Origin: Bryoerythrophyllum caledonicum
Lineage: Eukaryota > Streptophyta > Bryopsida > Pottiales > Pottiaceae
Length of the DNA: 64,000 nt
Direction: 5' to 3'
NCBI GenBank assembly: GCA_963971425.1
Contig: OZ020518.1
Coordinates: 7,047,989-7,111,988 of the forward strand
The notes beneath the pieces are model-generated. The model worked only from the letters and a program-made list of their open reading frames with translations. It was not told where the DNA came from and ran no database searches. Made by a program: the position numbers and the translations under genes. The stretch's first letter is position 1. Each line of letters starts with the position of its first letter. Below are positions 12,035 to 23,398 of the stretch, in pieces.

Positions 12035-15000
12035 ATGGAGTTGGATTTGCAAACTAGCCAGCAGTTTCTGGCCAAATTGCGGTTGAAACGCAACAATGAC
12101 GCCTCACCAATCAGATCAGGTCCCGCGGAGGAGGCGTGGAGTGCTGAGGACACGGGGGGAGCTCGCAGCACGGACTCGCCCGTGTGGAGGCGCGTCTCGA
12201 TGACGACGCAGCGGGCGACGCCCAACGGGGGCAAGAATGTGCAGAAGACGCGTCAGATCGAGTGGGTCATCCACCTGCAGGAGGTCGCGCGCGGCCTCAT
12301 GACCAAGCTGCACAAGCTGCACCAGATCCTCGGGCACTCGGAGCCCGGCTCCATGCATTACCCCGACGCGTTCTGGAAGACCGGCATCTTCCCGGATATG
12401 CCCAAGCTCTGCCTGCATGTTGCTCGCAAGTTTCCCGAGCACCCTGCGAAAATGCAGCTTGACAAGGTAGGATGCCCCCTTTCCTTTTAGATTCTAGAGG
12501 GTTAAGGTAGTGGTTTCTTTAAACAGAACCTTCTGTTCTCTCCTCTTTGCTGGCACTCTTTCTCACTCAAACTCCATTCTATTTGAGTGATTTCTGCAGG
12601 TTGATAAAGCGGGTGTCGACCTACTACATGAGCAGGCTGCACGATTTGTTGCGACTCTTGAGCCGTGGATTATGGTACATGTGGCTTTGGTTTTGTGTTT
12701 GTTGTAATGCGTGCTTTTTCAGAATTGTTAGTGCTTCTTGTGAGTAGATTACTAGGTCGATTTGATATGTTGATTTCCACTTCCAGCTGAATTTATGAAT
12801 GTTTTACAGGTTCTAGAGGATCTCATGACATTTCGAGAACAATCACTTCGGGTGATACTCGACTTGAGCAGTACTGTCGTCACCTTGCTGGTGAGCCTCT
12901 CCTGCATTAGTAGGCTTCTATTTTCAAGTGCGGTACATACTCTTGGAAAATGTAGTCCTCATTCACTAAACGCCATTTGATTGCTGTGCAGCCAAATCAA
13001 AACCCTCTTCTTCTTCGAGTGTTCATGGACTTATTTTGTTCTTTTGTGCGGGTTAACCTTCTAGCTGACAAGGTACACTTGTTTTCTAACACTTATGTTT
13101 GCACTTGTATGATGAGTTAGTTGCTTTTTAGTTTGCAAATGTTGTAGAAGGTGCGTGACTATCCTATTGTTTTTATGCAGGTGCCGAGAAAGATGCTTCT
13201 TCAGATGTACAATCTGACGCATACGATACTGAAAAATGGAAGAGATTATGGGGCTTACCATCGGTAAGACGACTATTAAGTTGATGTTTATCACGTGTGC
13301 TCTCTGCATCTGTAATTGCTGAGCTATGAAGTACAATATTTTCCCAAGTCTCTTTGATGCTGACGCAACTTTTTATTTTATCTAATTTAAACAACAGCTC
13401 ACAGTTTTTCATGGAAAGTAGATAAGTATATGATTCATGATGTAGGGACAATGCTGGGTGAACTGATCTCTTCATCTGCTCAGTTAACCATCTGCCTTTC
13501 TCTTTGTACTTCATGTCTGTGTACCTATTCAAGTTGATTCTAAGAGTTTGGATATATTTGATCAGGATGGTGCAGTTTGTAGAAGCATACGACCCTCCTC
13601 TGAAGGGACTTCACGATGATCTCAACTTCGTGAGCCCGCGTATAGGTGAAGTACGTATTTAAATCGACGAACTGGTGCTTTTTTGTATGAAATTAGGTTT
13701 GCTTTGTTACCTTAGTTTCGTGCATCACTGGGCTTGTACGTGTATATGATTGCACATACTACTGAAGGGGTTTCAACTAAAGGAGTTTTGGAGTCGGCGC
13801 TGACTTCGCTTTAAGGGGTAGTAGAATTAAGATTCTACTGGAGCTAATTTATGATCGTGATGAACTACAGATCTTGGACGCTGTTGGTCCTACAGTGCTT
13901 CTTGGATCAGATTTCCAGAAGCTGCGCAGTGAGGGTTACCTCAGTCCATTTCATCCTCGTTATCCTGAAAAGCTTACCAACTCAGCACATCCTGCTGTAA
14001 GTTTTGATACGAGATATGAGCATGTATTATGCTTCTTAAATCAATTTACAAGAATCCATTTTGTTGTAGTAGTGATCTGTAGGTTAAAAAGTTTGTAAGC
14101 TCAAGAGTACTCTACATGAGCCATTAGGATTAAAACTTGATTTGCAGGTGGGTGTAACATGTGATGTCTTGGATTTTGCAGAGGGCACAAGAGCTGGTAA
14201 ATATTGAATCATATCGAGAATGGGCACTTATTGGGTACCTGGTGTGCCCGACGGAACTTCTTCGGCCTGGAGCTGTGGACATTGCTTCGGTGAGTAATTT
14301 TTGAACAATATTTTTATCAGTAGCCTGTACTGTGTACGTTTAGAACCGAAACTAATTCAGTACCGTAGCAATTCTCATGTTTTTGACTCGTGACTGATCT
14401 ACAACTTGCATTTTGACCATGATTCAGGTGTTACTCAGAGAATCTCTTATTCTGCCACTTTTTCGAGATGAGGTAATTATTGCAGATATTTGATTATATA
14501 GGTGCAGTCTACTTGACTCTTTGTGTGCGCATTAATGGCTCAAATTACATGTTTACCTCTCAGCAATTAATCAATCTGTCACTAAATTATTCATCTTCAA
14601 GGATTAGTCATTTTGTGTGGTCCGACCAGACTTCTGTAAACATGGAGGATGATTTATAGGCACTTATCTTGGACGAGTGCAGTATATTCTTTTACATGAG
14701 GAGTATCAGCAGTATGTGCTACCGAGGATAGCTGAGTCAAAGAAGCTTGCCAAGGCAGGCCGATCAAAGGGTCGTGATGCTGATGCAGAATACAATCTGG
14801 CCAAGCAGGTCGAGAAGCAAATCTGGTGAGCACAAAGAGGAGACTCGTGAATTGCTTCACTGTTTGAATCTTCTTGAAAGAGTCGTGCACTTGCTGTATT
14901 TGCTTTAATTTACCTATTTAAGGATCATCTCCTCTGTTGCAGCAACTCCCTGAACTTGCTTTCTAAGCCTTTATGTGACCATTCTTTAGGAAATTTGATT

Positions 15001-18000
15001 TTACTTCACTGTCATGTTTGTTTAAAATGGAAGAGCCATGATTTGGATTGTTGTCTCAGCGATGCCCAAGATACTGCTATCAACAATGCAGATTCAGCTC
15101 ATAAGGAGCATCGACTTCTTTTGAAGCAGGAGATTGGCCGAATGCTATTGTTTTTCTCAGATCAACCCACCCTCCTTGCACCCAATTTGCAGGTGCATCA
15201 TTTCTCCCGCATATGGACCCCAATTTTTAAATGCTTCACCGAATGGCTTGGCTGTTCAAATAGTTTTGCGCTGGTAGAAACCATTTGACATGTATGACTG
15301 GTATTTGTGCAATAGTGTTGTAGTTTTTGAGCTGGTTTCAAAATAGCTCAGTTAACGCTCACATATGCCATTGCAGCATCATATTTGTATCTGAAAAAAA
15401 TCTCAAGATCCGTTACTACCATATTCTGTTGCATTCATCTGGTCACTTTGGTTTGCTCTACTTTGTTAGTATTTCAAGTATTGAAAGCCATACTCTGCTG
15501 ACACATCGCAATTGTTTGAGTGCAGATGGTATTTGCTGCTTTGGTAATGATTCGTGCAGAAATTCTATGGTTTTTTAGCCACGTTGGAGTGACGGTGGGG
15601 AAATCGAAGGGCGCTCGAGTGATGCCCATAGAAATGGTGCCCATTTTTACAACCACCTGCATTGTGGCATGGTGTCTTAAAGTCGGGGGTTTGAAATGTT
15701 TGGTTCAATTGCAGCTGCTCACATCCGTTCTCTTTGGATTGGTGACTACTAATATCTAATTCTGAAGCTTCACTGAGTGGTCGGTGCAGGACATGGAAGA
15801 TCCTACAATTGGGTTTCTCCTCGATGGCATGGATCGTCTCATCAGTCTCATTCGCAAGTACACCCCAGGTATAATTGCGGCTCATAACTTCTACACAAAG
15901 CATACCATTTCCTTCTATCAACGATAGCTTTGTTTTTGCATCTTTCTTAATGGGTTCAGTGGCAGTTGGTGTGTAACAAAATCTTTGGATGAGATTTTTT
16001 ATTGTAGTTATGTGTGCTCCAAATTGCAGCTTGTAGAGCGTTCGCAATGGGCTACTTGTCAGCTGCAGTTCAAAGGATGCAGGTTCTCTTGGTCGGACCG
16101 GGAATGGTAGCGCTTGATATAGACCCAGAGCTGCGTGAGCTCTTCAACTCTGCTCTAGAAAGTCTGGACCAACTTCCGAAGCTCCAGAACGACAAAGTTG
16201 TTCCGGGCGCGCTCGATCTCTCTGCTTTTCGCAGGGACTGGCTGCGTCTGATTATGCTGGTGTCGTCCTCGAGGTCTCCAATAAATATTCGGCACTTGGA
16301 CAAGGCCACCGTATCCACCGGGAATGACAGCATTGTCTCCGAAGGCAACCTCGCATACATGTGGTCGAGGAGCGTGGACGAAATGGAGAAGCAGATTGTA
16401 CAACATACATCTCTCAAAGTGCTGTACTTCTATCGGCTGGATGTTACAGCGGTTTTTCGGCACACAATGTTTGGACCGGAAGGTCGACCTCAGCACTGCT
16501 GCGCTTGGCTGAGCCTTGCGTGCTCGTTCCCAGACAACGCACATCCAAACGTGCCAGATGAGGTGCCAAAGTTCGCTCGAGACGCAGTTACATACGCAGA
16601 ATCTATCCTTGATTCAGTCATGGGTGGATTGGAGGGCCTCATCAACATATTGGATTCCGAAGGGGGGTACGGTTCCCTGGATAATAAGCTTCTGTTAGAG
16701 CAGGCCGCCTTGCGTCTGAACCAGTTATCGAGAGCTGGCATTAACGGCCTCAAGAACCCCAATGGGATGCTGGATTTTCCCTTGCCCGGTATGGAGAGCG
16801 AACCAGTCCACCGGGGCTCGATCAAAATGTTGGAGGCGGCTGTCCAGAGATTGACCAGCCTGTGCTCCGTTCTCAACGAAATGGAGCCCCTGCGGGTCCT
16901 GAATCACATGTTTGTGCCGCGGGAGTACCTGAGAGACCGAGTGATACGAAACTTCCGCACACGGCTAACAAGCATCATCATGGTGGATGGCGAGCTTCAG
17001 CGGCCGTCGGTGGTGGAAGCTCGGCTACAGCGGCACATGAGCATTGTGCATCTGGTGGAGCAGCATGTGCAGTTGGACCTCACACGCGGCGTTCGGGAAG
17101 TTCTTCTGACCGAGTCGTTTGCACGGCATATGCAAGACCTACATCCCGACGACCGGGAAGTTGGGGCCGGGGGTGAGGCGGTGTGCACAATCACTGATTG
17201 GTACATCGAGAATCTTTTGCGTGATGCGAAAGCCTCCGGCGTTGTGTTTTCTCCGCTGGATAAGTGTTTCAAGAGCATCAGGCCAATTGGGCGCGTCGCT
17301 GCGGAGTCGGTGGCGGATCTGGCAGAGCTGAAGGCGTTTGTACGCATTTTCGGTCCCTACGGCGTGGACAAGCTGTGCGACAGCATGTTCACACAGTTGA
17401 CAGCGCTTGTGGACACCCTGGATACCTTTCTGCGTACAAACAAGGAGGTGCTGGAATCTTTGGCCGGCAACTTGCACAGTAAAGGCCACCGGGAGAACAT
17501 GCTGAACCAGCTGGTGGAGCTGGAAACGCTCATGTCCAACACGCTGCGGGTGGGTCACATGCTGAGCATGCGAGCTCTTTTGGCGGAAGCCACCGCCCAG
17601 GTTCTCAGGACCAACACCCCGCTCCTCTTTTCCCTCCTGACGGACTTCTGCAAGCACGCTCCTGCCAACATTCCCGAGAAACCCAACCTGTTGAGGCTGA
17701 AAAACGTGGCCAGCCGTGTGGGCGCCATCGAGCTTGAAGAGGGTGACGCCGTGATGGTTCACAGCATTCTGAGCGGCATGGACGGAGCTGGTGACTCAAC
17801 GTGGGGACTCCTCCCTCTCCTCTTCGTGGCGTGCATAACTTCAAACGTCTGGAACTCGACCACGTTCAGCATCCTCACCGGCGGATTCACCTCAAACGTT
17901 CACTGCCTGTCCAGGTGCGTTTTCTGTCTTATTTCACAATTTGTTTCATATTTCTCTAAATACAATCGTCATTGACTCTTGTAAATTTGGGACCCTACAG

Positions 18001-18872
18001 ATGCATAAATGCCATGATGGTTGCCAACGAATGGGTGCGCTCCGAGCGACGAGAGCAGAGCCGGCAAACTCTAGACCCAGGGAGTAGAAGTATGCAAGAC
18101 GATGGATCGATGCAAACTGCAGAAAGCCGTGCAGATGTGGACATCAGTATCAAGGCCTCGATGAAGACCTTTCTGCAGTGCGCGGTGGCCACGGTGCTGG
18201 AAGCCTGGGACGATTCGCACAGGTAAATTTATCCACATTTTCAAGTGTTACTCTGTTTCACCAGCTTTGGGTGCCTTTCAAAGTGTTCAACTCTTTCACT
18301 GATCTTCTTTCTAAGTGATCATTTCTTGGTTCTGAATATCATTTTGATGCAGGAGTCCTCTGGTTGCAAAGCTGATATTCCTCGACCAGCTTTGCGAGCT
18401 CACAGATTATTTGCCCCGGAGCACACTCGAGAGCTACGTCCCGCACACGATCATGCGCTCCATCTACCAGATGTACTACGAGAGTTCTGTTCCGAGCCTG
18501 GTCCACGTGCATCCCTCGACACGGCAGTATTCAGGTTCAGCGCTTGGCAACGGCGGCATGACGAAGGGACCGGGTGACACATTCGGGGAGCCGAGTGAAG
18601 TAACGCACCATCACCCTCAACAGACCTCCAGAGGCTCCATCTTTTCGGGTCCCATCAAATTTGCAGGGCAGCACAAGCGGCCGGAGGTGGAACCGTCGGG
18701 TGAGTTGGGTGCAGATGGCAAGCCGCGGCGGAAGGCCAACCGCTTCTCGGGTCCGTTGGACTACAGCCGGAAGGTGTCGTTCGCCGAGGGACGTGGTCCT
18801 CAAGAGCCAACGCCGTCCACCAACAAGAGCCCCCTTGGCCGGTTCCGGTCAGGTCCTCTCTCATATGTGTAA
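12035..18872 (+). CDS. NAP1: NAP1 (Nck-associated protein 1 homologue; plant GNARLED/NAPP type), SCAR/WAVE regulatory complex subunit
   Basis: This gene codes the large helical scaffold of the SCAR/WAVE complex, which pairs with SRA1/PIR and controls ARP2/3-dependent actin branching. Sixteen coding exons join in phase: 12035-12466, 12600-12674, 12810-12890, 12992-13072, 13181-13263, 13566-13650, 13871-13996, 14182-14289, 14428-14472, 14683-14825, 15060-15192, 15526-15636, 15790-15868, 16030-17914, 18001-18222 and 18353-18872. The product is about 1402 aa, close to the plant family length. Family blocks include DLSSTVVTLL, YDPPLKGLHDDLNFVSPRIG, LKQEIGRMLLFFSDQP, PTIGFLLDGMDRL, FGPEGRPQHCCAWLS and MGGLEGLINILDSEGG. 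The C-terminal tail ends RSGPLSYV, as in plants. An ATG at 11918 is in the same frame, but 12035 sits just after a splice acceptor and is preferred. One donor (15637, GTGCCC) is weak. Exon 14 is unusually long at 1885 bp. No stop or frameshift is seen, so the gene looks functional. Confidence 0.95.
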
Positions 18873-19893
18873 CGCAATTTGAATTCTTGTATATTTATGT
18901 AGTTTATAGACATCATTTTGAAACACTCGGTGGTCCACACTTGACAGTTTGTCGTGAGATTTTGATATTATGCACTCACGAAGACTTCTGAATTTCTTTT
19001 TCACTGAATTGTCTACCTGTGATTATCATTCTCTTTGGTAGCTCTTTCGCTATCTCCTAACCTTCCTCGAACTCTTACGTCAGTTCGCGATAGCTTGGAT
19101 TTCAGCAAAGGCAAGTGTGAAACTTTCGATCAAATCTGAGGACAACCATCTGATGACTACGGATTTACTTTTCAGTAGAAAACCTTTGAGTGACCACAAA
19201 ACTTCATATGCAACTGTAGAATTAACGCTTTGTTTGCCCCAATAGTGTAACGAAAGCCCAAAAAATATAAAAGAAGCCATCCAAATTTTTAACCATCCAA
19301 CTTGCCTACGGTCATATATGACGTTTTCAGATGCCATTGACGAATACTGTGTTGAGTGATAATAGGTAGTCAAGGTGAGGATGTGAAATCTTCCACTAAA
19401 GGATACAATACCCATCTGAACAGGCATCCTGTGAGACATCAAAATCAATGAATCCAGAAGAATCTGATCAGTGATACAAGAATGTGACATGTAATGAATT
19501 AACTTGAAATGACAATGTGATCAGAATGAAAGGAAGGAATCATCATACATTGACAAAGGAAGCAGTTAAACAACAGATTACACAACGCTGCTCTTTATTT
19601 GCAATTCCAAATACAAAGCTATGAGAATTACCCAGGGTCTCTTCTAGAAAAACCATTAAGGTAATTACCACGTACACTTCTCCGAGCATCCAAGAGCAGT
19701 ACAACTGCAGTATAATCTACAGAAGAGGTGGAAATAAGATGCTCCCAGAACAAGAGCAGAAGCTCTGTTATTTACGAACTTGGGCGTGAACCAAGTCCCG
19801 CACACCAGAAAACATTACTGTTAGAAATAGTTCACGAGGGGCAGATAACGAGATTTTATCCGGCCATGATGAAGGGAGTTCGATCTCTGATCT
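18873..19893. other. NAP1 3' flank and spacer
   Basis: AT-rich sequence follows the NAP1 stop. The two genes converge here (NAP1 plus, Cys-rich gene minus). A minus open frame of 136 codons at 19080-19490 has no family support and is not called. Confidence 0.5.
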
Positions 19894-20538
19894 TCAGTGG
19901 TGCCTCTTGGGGACGCAGCATTTCTTCCTCCAGTTGTACTCGTAACCGTACTTGCAGTGCTGCTTGCACTCGCCATACTTGCACGACACCTCTCCGTCCT
20001 GCCACTCCACCTTGCACTCGTTGCCGCACTTGCCGCAGTTCTTCACGTCGTTCATCGTGTCCGCGTGGCACTCCTTCTCGTAGACGCACTGCTTGTACAC
20101 GCACTTGACGATGTGGTAGGGGATTTCCTGGCACTCCCTGCCGCAGTCGCCGCAGTTCTTGACGTCGTTCAGGATGTCGGTCTCGCAGCCTCTTCCGTGG
20201 TCGCAGTTCTTGTACCCGTACGGGCATCGATCCCACGCATCGGCGCTCCCTGAAACCATGAGACCAGCAAATACATGATCAGGGTCTCAACAACAGACTA
20301 GTCACATGATCACTTGAATACATATGCACACAGTCGTGCAGACGTGCTTGCCAACATCAACTGTATATCGTAATTCAATCTTCATAAATCTCTAGTTTCT
20401 TCAACACTTCGGAACAATATATCACTACATCTAACAATTGGAGCAGATTGAGGTGGTGACTAGAGATGGGGCATTACCGACGAAGAGCACCACCAAAGTG
20501 GCTACCACCAGGAGCATCACATGTCGCGAGGTCGCCAT
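19894..20538 (-). CDS. Small secreted cysteine-rich protein (two Cys-rich repeats)
   Basis: Exon 1 (20538-20478) codes MATSRHVMLLVVATLVVLFV. A G|GTAATG donor and TTTCAG| acceptor join it in frame to exon 2 (20249-19894), giving 138 aa. Residues 1-25 are a clear signal peptide with predicted cleavage after SADA. The mature part of ~113 residues is rich in Cys, Lys and Asp. It has two repeats, each with C-x7-NDVKNCG-x-CG-x-EC, in a ~35-residue spacing, followed by a Cys-rich basic tail ending CCVPKRHH. The D-x-x-NCG-x-CG-x-x-C core resembles the STIG1-type module of plant secreted proteins, but the rest does not match a family I can name. A TATA box lies ~96 bp upstream. Likely roles such as cell-wall, defence or signalling peptide are inference only. 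Confidence 0.8.
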
Positions 20539-20633
20539 CCCTGCTGGATCTGAAGGCAGATAAGTGGTGAAGCTGGAGAGGCAGGAATGCTGCTGAGCTG
20601 CAGAGATGAGAATGCAATGAACCGGGGTCGACG

Positions 20634-20640
20634 TTATATA
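20634..20640 (-). promoter_or_regulatory. TATA box of the Cys-rich gene
   Basis: The minus strand reads TATATAA here, 96-102 bp before the ATG at 20538. That suits a transcription start about 65-70 bp upstream of translation. Confidence 0.55.
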
Positions 20641-22394
20641 GATCAGTGATCGCGATGTTACTGGTCCACAGTCACGCTTATCAGGAGCCACCGTTGACCT
20701 TTTCCGAGGATTACATAAAAGTCATGCTCATACTTACGTTTCAGGGATGCCCATACTTCAACGCGAAGTCCGAATTATCTGCAAGTATGAGCGACCATAC
20801 CAATGACCTCCTGGGTCAACTCAGATTTCCGGAGTGGACCAGACCGTTTCGTGTGAGGCCTCTACCTGATCGTCAACCTAGCTAGCTGCATGCTGACAGA
20901 TCGCTTCGCGCATGCATAACTTATGAAGTACTTTTCTGTCAGATTGTTGTCTTCAAAATGATTATAATATGAATTGACGGATATAAGATCAAAAATTCTG
21001 TGATAGATAAGTTCGACTAGCGTCGCCATGCACAGCCAGGTATGCCGCATACATGGTACGTGAATATCCGCCATGGATGAATTGGTGATGTTCAGCATGG
21101 ATTGGTGTCAGCAGCAAGGACACGCATCCATGCTCCTGGATTACGGAAGCACTGGACCCGCCCTTGGTCTGGACTTGATTCTTGTCAACCAAATTCAAGT
21201 ATTGAAGGCTGAAATACCGTAAATGCTCAACAGAAGTCCAAGGTCCCAGGCATCACGGGGTACCAACTACAAACATATCAAGGAACACATTCAAAAGCGC
21301 ATTAAAAGAATGGCACTTCAGTATTCACTGTTCAGAACTTATCTCACGGCAGTGGCAGGAACTCATGGTTGTAGGGGTAATTTATCCTGGCAATTTAAGG
21401 AATTTTCAATGACTGAAGTACTACTGAATAGATCAATCAGGCTATCTGGACTACGCATCTAGATCAGGTATAGTAGAACATTCCAATCGGGGTCTGTGTA
21501 ACCTTCTATCGACGGTTGAGACATCTTTACTGTGGTGAGATGGATGATCGACCTATTGTCACCCGAAGGCTTCAAATTATCATACTCCGAAACATCTCAT
21601 CTAGTCCCGACTTCGAAAACAGACCAGTACTAGCAAGTTTGCAGTAGACGTTGCATATGATGGTTCAAAATTTAGTACCGACAGATTAATTTTCCCTGCA
21701 AAACTTGGATAACGTTCCATTCAGACTTGTCCTGCCCTTGACCCAGCCCATAAGTTTGATATGCATATCAGTATGACGACATCATTGATAGACCCTAAGT
21801 ATTGTAGACCCCACTACAACTGGAGAGCTTTTTGCAACAGTAAGTAGCATTATCGAGGCTCATGTTGAATCCTGGACGATAAAAGACACTGGCACGGACA
21901 GCTCTTGTGGCCAGTTGCGGCCTCGAATTTCCGCATATCCATCCCAGGTGCCATTGTATGCCCATACACAAGATTACGAGCATGTCAAATCGTCACTGTA
22001 GTCAACCCAGCATTTCAGAGTCTGGCAATATACTTGTCTAGTTTAAGGCGCTGTACCTGATTGTCAACTCTGGTCCAACTCATGTGCATTCTGGAAAGCG
22101 TGCAATTTGTAGGCCTTGGGCACCAGATAAATGTGGGAATAGGTAGACTCGAGGCAGCACATGTGGTGCTTCCACCTCAATGTCTGCCGATCATGATGTT
22201 TTTTTTTTTTCGTCTTGCGAAGACAAACCAGAGCCACAAATGGAACAGGGCTGGCCACGTGACAGTAAAGACAAGACTCCAGGAGACTTGCCCTTACTCA
22301 AGTCACAACGTTTTCCTGTCTAGCGCACACGGCCTCAGAACGACTCCAATTGGTGTCGGAGGGGGTAGAGGCTTCACAACCCTTCCCCAAACGA
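20641..22394. other. Gene-free stretch
   Basis: I see no supported gene or element. It separates the Cys-rich gene from retrotransposon DNA. Confidence 0.5.
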
Positions 22395-22857
22395 TCCTGT
22401 ATATTGTATGTATACATATACATATACGGTTGCATATACTAATACAAATACTGATACTTACTCTAATACAAATACCAATATGAATACTAGTAGGTATACT
22501 AGTACGAATTATAACACGAATACTAACAAGGATACTAATACAAACACCGAGACAAAAACCGAGGCATATACTAATACGAACATACGAATAAATTCTAATA
22601 TAAAAACAAATAAAAATACATATACACACACAAAGACAACAACACACCATCAACGTAACACATATAGAGAAGAACGCCGGTCTCCGAGGAAGGCCGGCGT
22701 GAATCGTAACACATACATATACATACACACATACAAAAACAAATACATACAATCAAATAAACACCAAAGTCACATACAAAAACAAAAAAACTTTAAACAA
22801 AACAAAAAACCCATCTACTACAAACTACCAATATTAATTGGAGGAGACATAGAGACT
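22395..22857 (+). mobile_element. 5'-end fragment of a non-LTR retrotransposon (Thr/Asn-rich leader, broken 2A motif)
   Basis: An ATG at 22408 opens a frame dominated by Tyr-Thr and Asn-Thr repeats (YTNTNTDTYSNTNTN style), coded by drifting ACTAATACAAATACT-like tandem DNA. It ends PIYYKLPILIGGDIET. The same order of sequence is found on the minus strand at 33.3-32.8 kb, where the reading continues into a 2A-like motif and a retrotransposon polyprotein. Here the homology stops exactly inside the 2A motif at 22857, so the fragment holds only the element's 5' end and is in the opposite orientation to the long copy. A 51-bp hairpin insert interrupts it at 22665-22715. Confidence 0.7.
22665..22715. 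repeat. 51-bp hairpin insertion with 11-bp flanking duplication
   Basis: Comparison with the homologous region near 32.95 kb (minus) shows an extra 51 bp. CGTAACACATA occurs at both sides (22654-22664 and 22705-22715). The insert contains ACGCCGG (22674-22680) and CCGGCGT (22694-22700) as stem arms. The word AGAAGAACGCCGGT also occurs near the 3' end of the long non-LTR copy (about 23232). Confidence 0.55.
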
Positions 22858-23200
22858 AGGGTTGTCATAACGAACGGGTTGAGGTGATCAGACGGGACAA
22901 CCGGACGGGCGGTCCAAACGGCACGGACGGACGGTTCGGACGGATTGCCTAAAGAGCGCCCAGTAATTTTTTGCAAGTAAGAAATTTTTACTGAGATCGC
23001 CACGTCACATACGGACGTGTCACGCCACCGTGGCACTAGGGCGGGGACGTCTCCATGAGGGGCGGGGACGTCACCATGAGGGGCGGAGACGTCTACGCCC
23101 CAGGGCGGGGACGTCCCCGCCCCTCATGTAGGCGTCCACGCCTCTGCATCATTGAGCGGAGAGACCTTAATGTCTGGAAGCAAAATATGTTTATTACATT
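22858..23200. repeat. GC-rich island with GGGGCGGGGACGTC repeats
   Basis: This stretch is much more GC-rich than its surroundings. About four copies of a ~20-bp unit containing GCGG(G/A)GACGTC followed by CCATGAG lie at 23038-23127. The last is inverted (GGGGACGTCCCC is itself palindromic). It lies between the truncated 5' fragment and the 3' end of the long non-LTR copy. No gene is seen. Confidence 0.55.
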
Positions 23201-23256
23201 AAAAAGTTTCACGATAAAACAAGAAAGAATAAGAAGAACGCCGGTTCCCGAAGGGT

Positions 23257-23286
23257 AGTAGTTCCAGTTCCCAAACTGGAACTACT
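23257..23286 (-). repeat. Stem-loop in the 3' tail of the non-LTR element
   Basis: The arms 23257-23269 and 23274-23286 are perfect 13-bp reverse complements (AGTAGTTCCAGTT on the plus strand) around a 4-nt loop. The stem lies about 110 bp after the last coding stop. A 3' stem-loop of this kind is often the recognition site for the element's own reverse transcriptase; that role is inferred. Confidence 0.55.
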
Positions 23287-23398
23287 TCCCCCTTTCGAGG
23301 GTAGACACTATGTAACGAGTAGCCAGAAACCAACCAACAACGACCAACCACGACCAAACTAACTAAACAACAAAAAACAAAACCAAACAGGCAGCCAA

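Noticed and set aside
13061-13532. Overlapping minus-strand open frames of 91 and 119 codons
   Set aside because: They lie across NAP1 exons and introns on the opposite strand and have no family resemblance.
16070-17844. Many long open frames antisense to and out of frame with the large NAP1 exon, up to 207 codons
   Set aside because: Codon bias of the real exon explains them. Their protein sequences are unlike anything known.
19080-19490. Minus-strand open frame of 136 codons with a start ATG
   Set aside because: No homology, no splice or promoter context, ordinary AT-rich spacer composition.
22303-22752. Val/Cys/Ile-rich frame antisense to the Thr/Asn-rich leader (also 32868-33587)
   Set aside because: It is the reverse complement of tandem ACA/ATAC-rich coding repeats, which produces artificial hydrophobic proteins.
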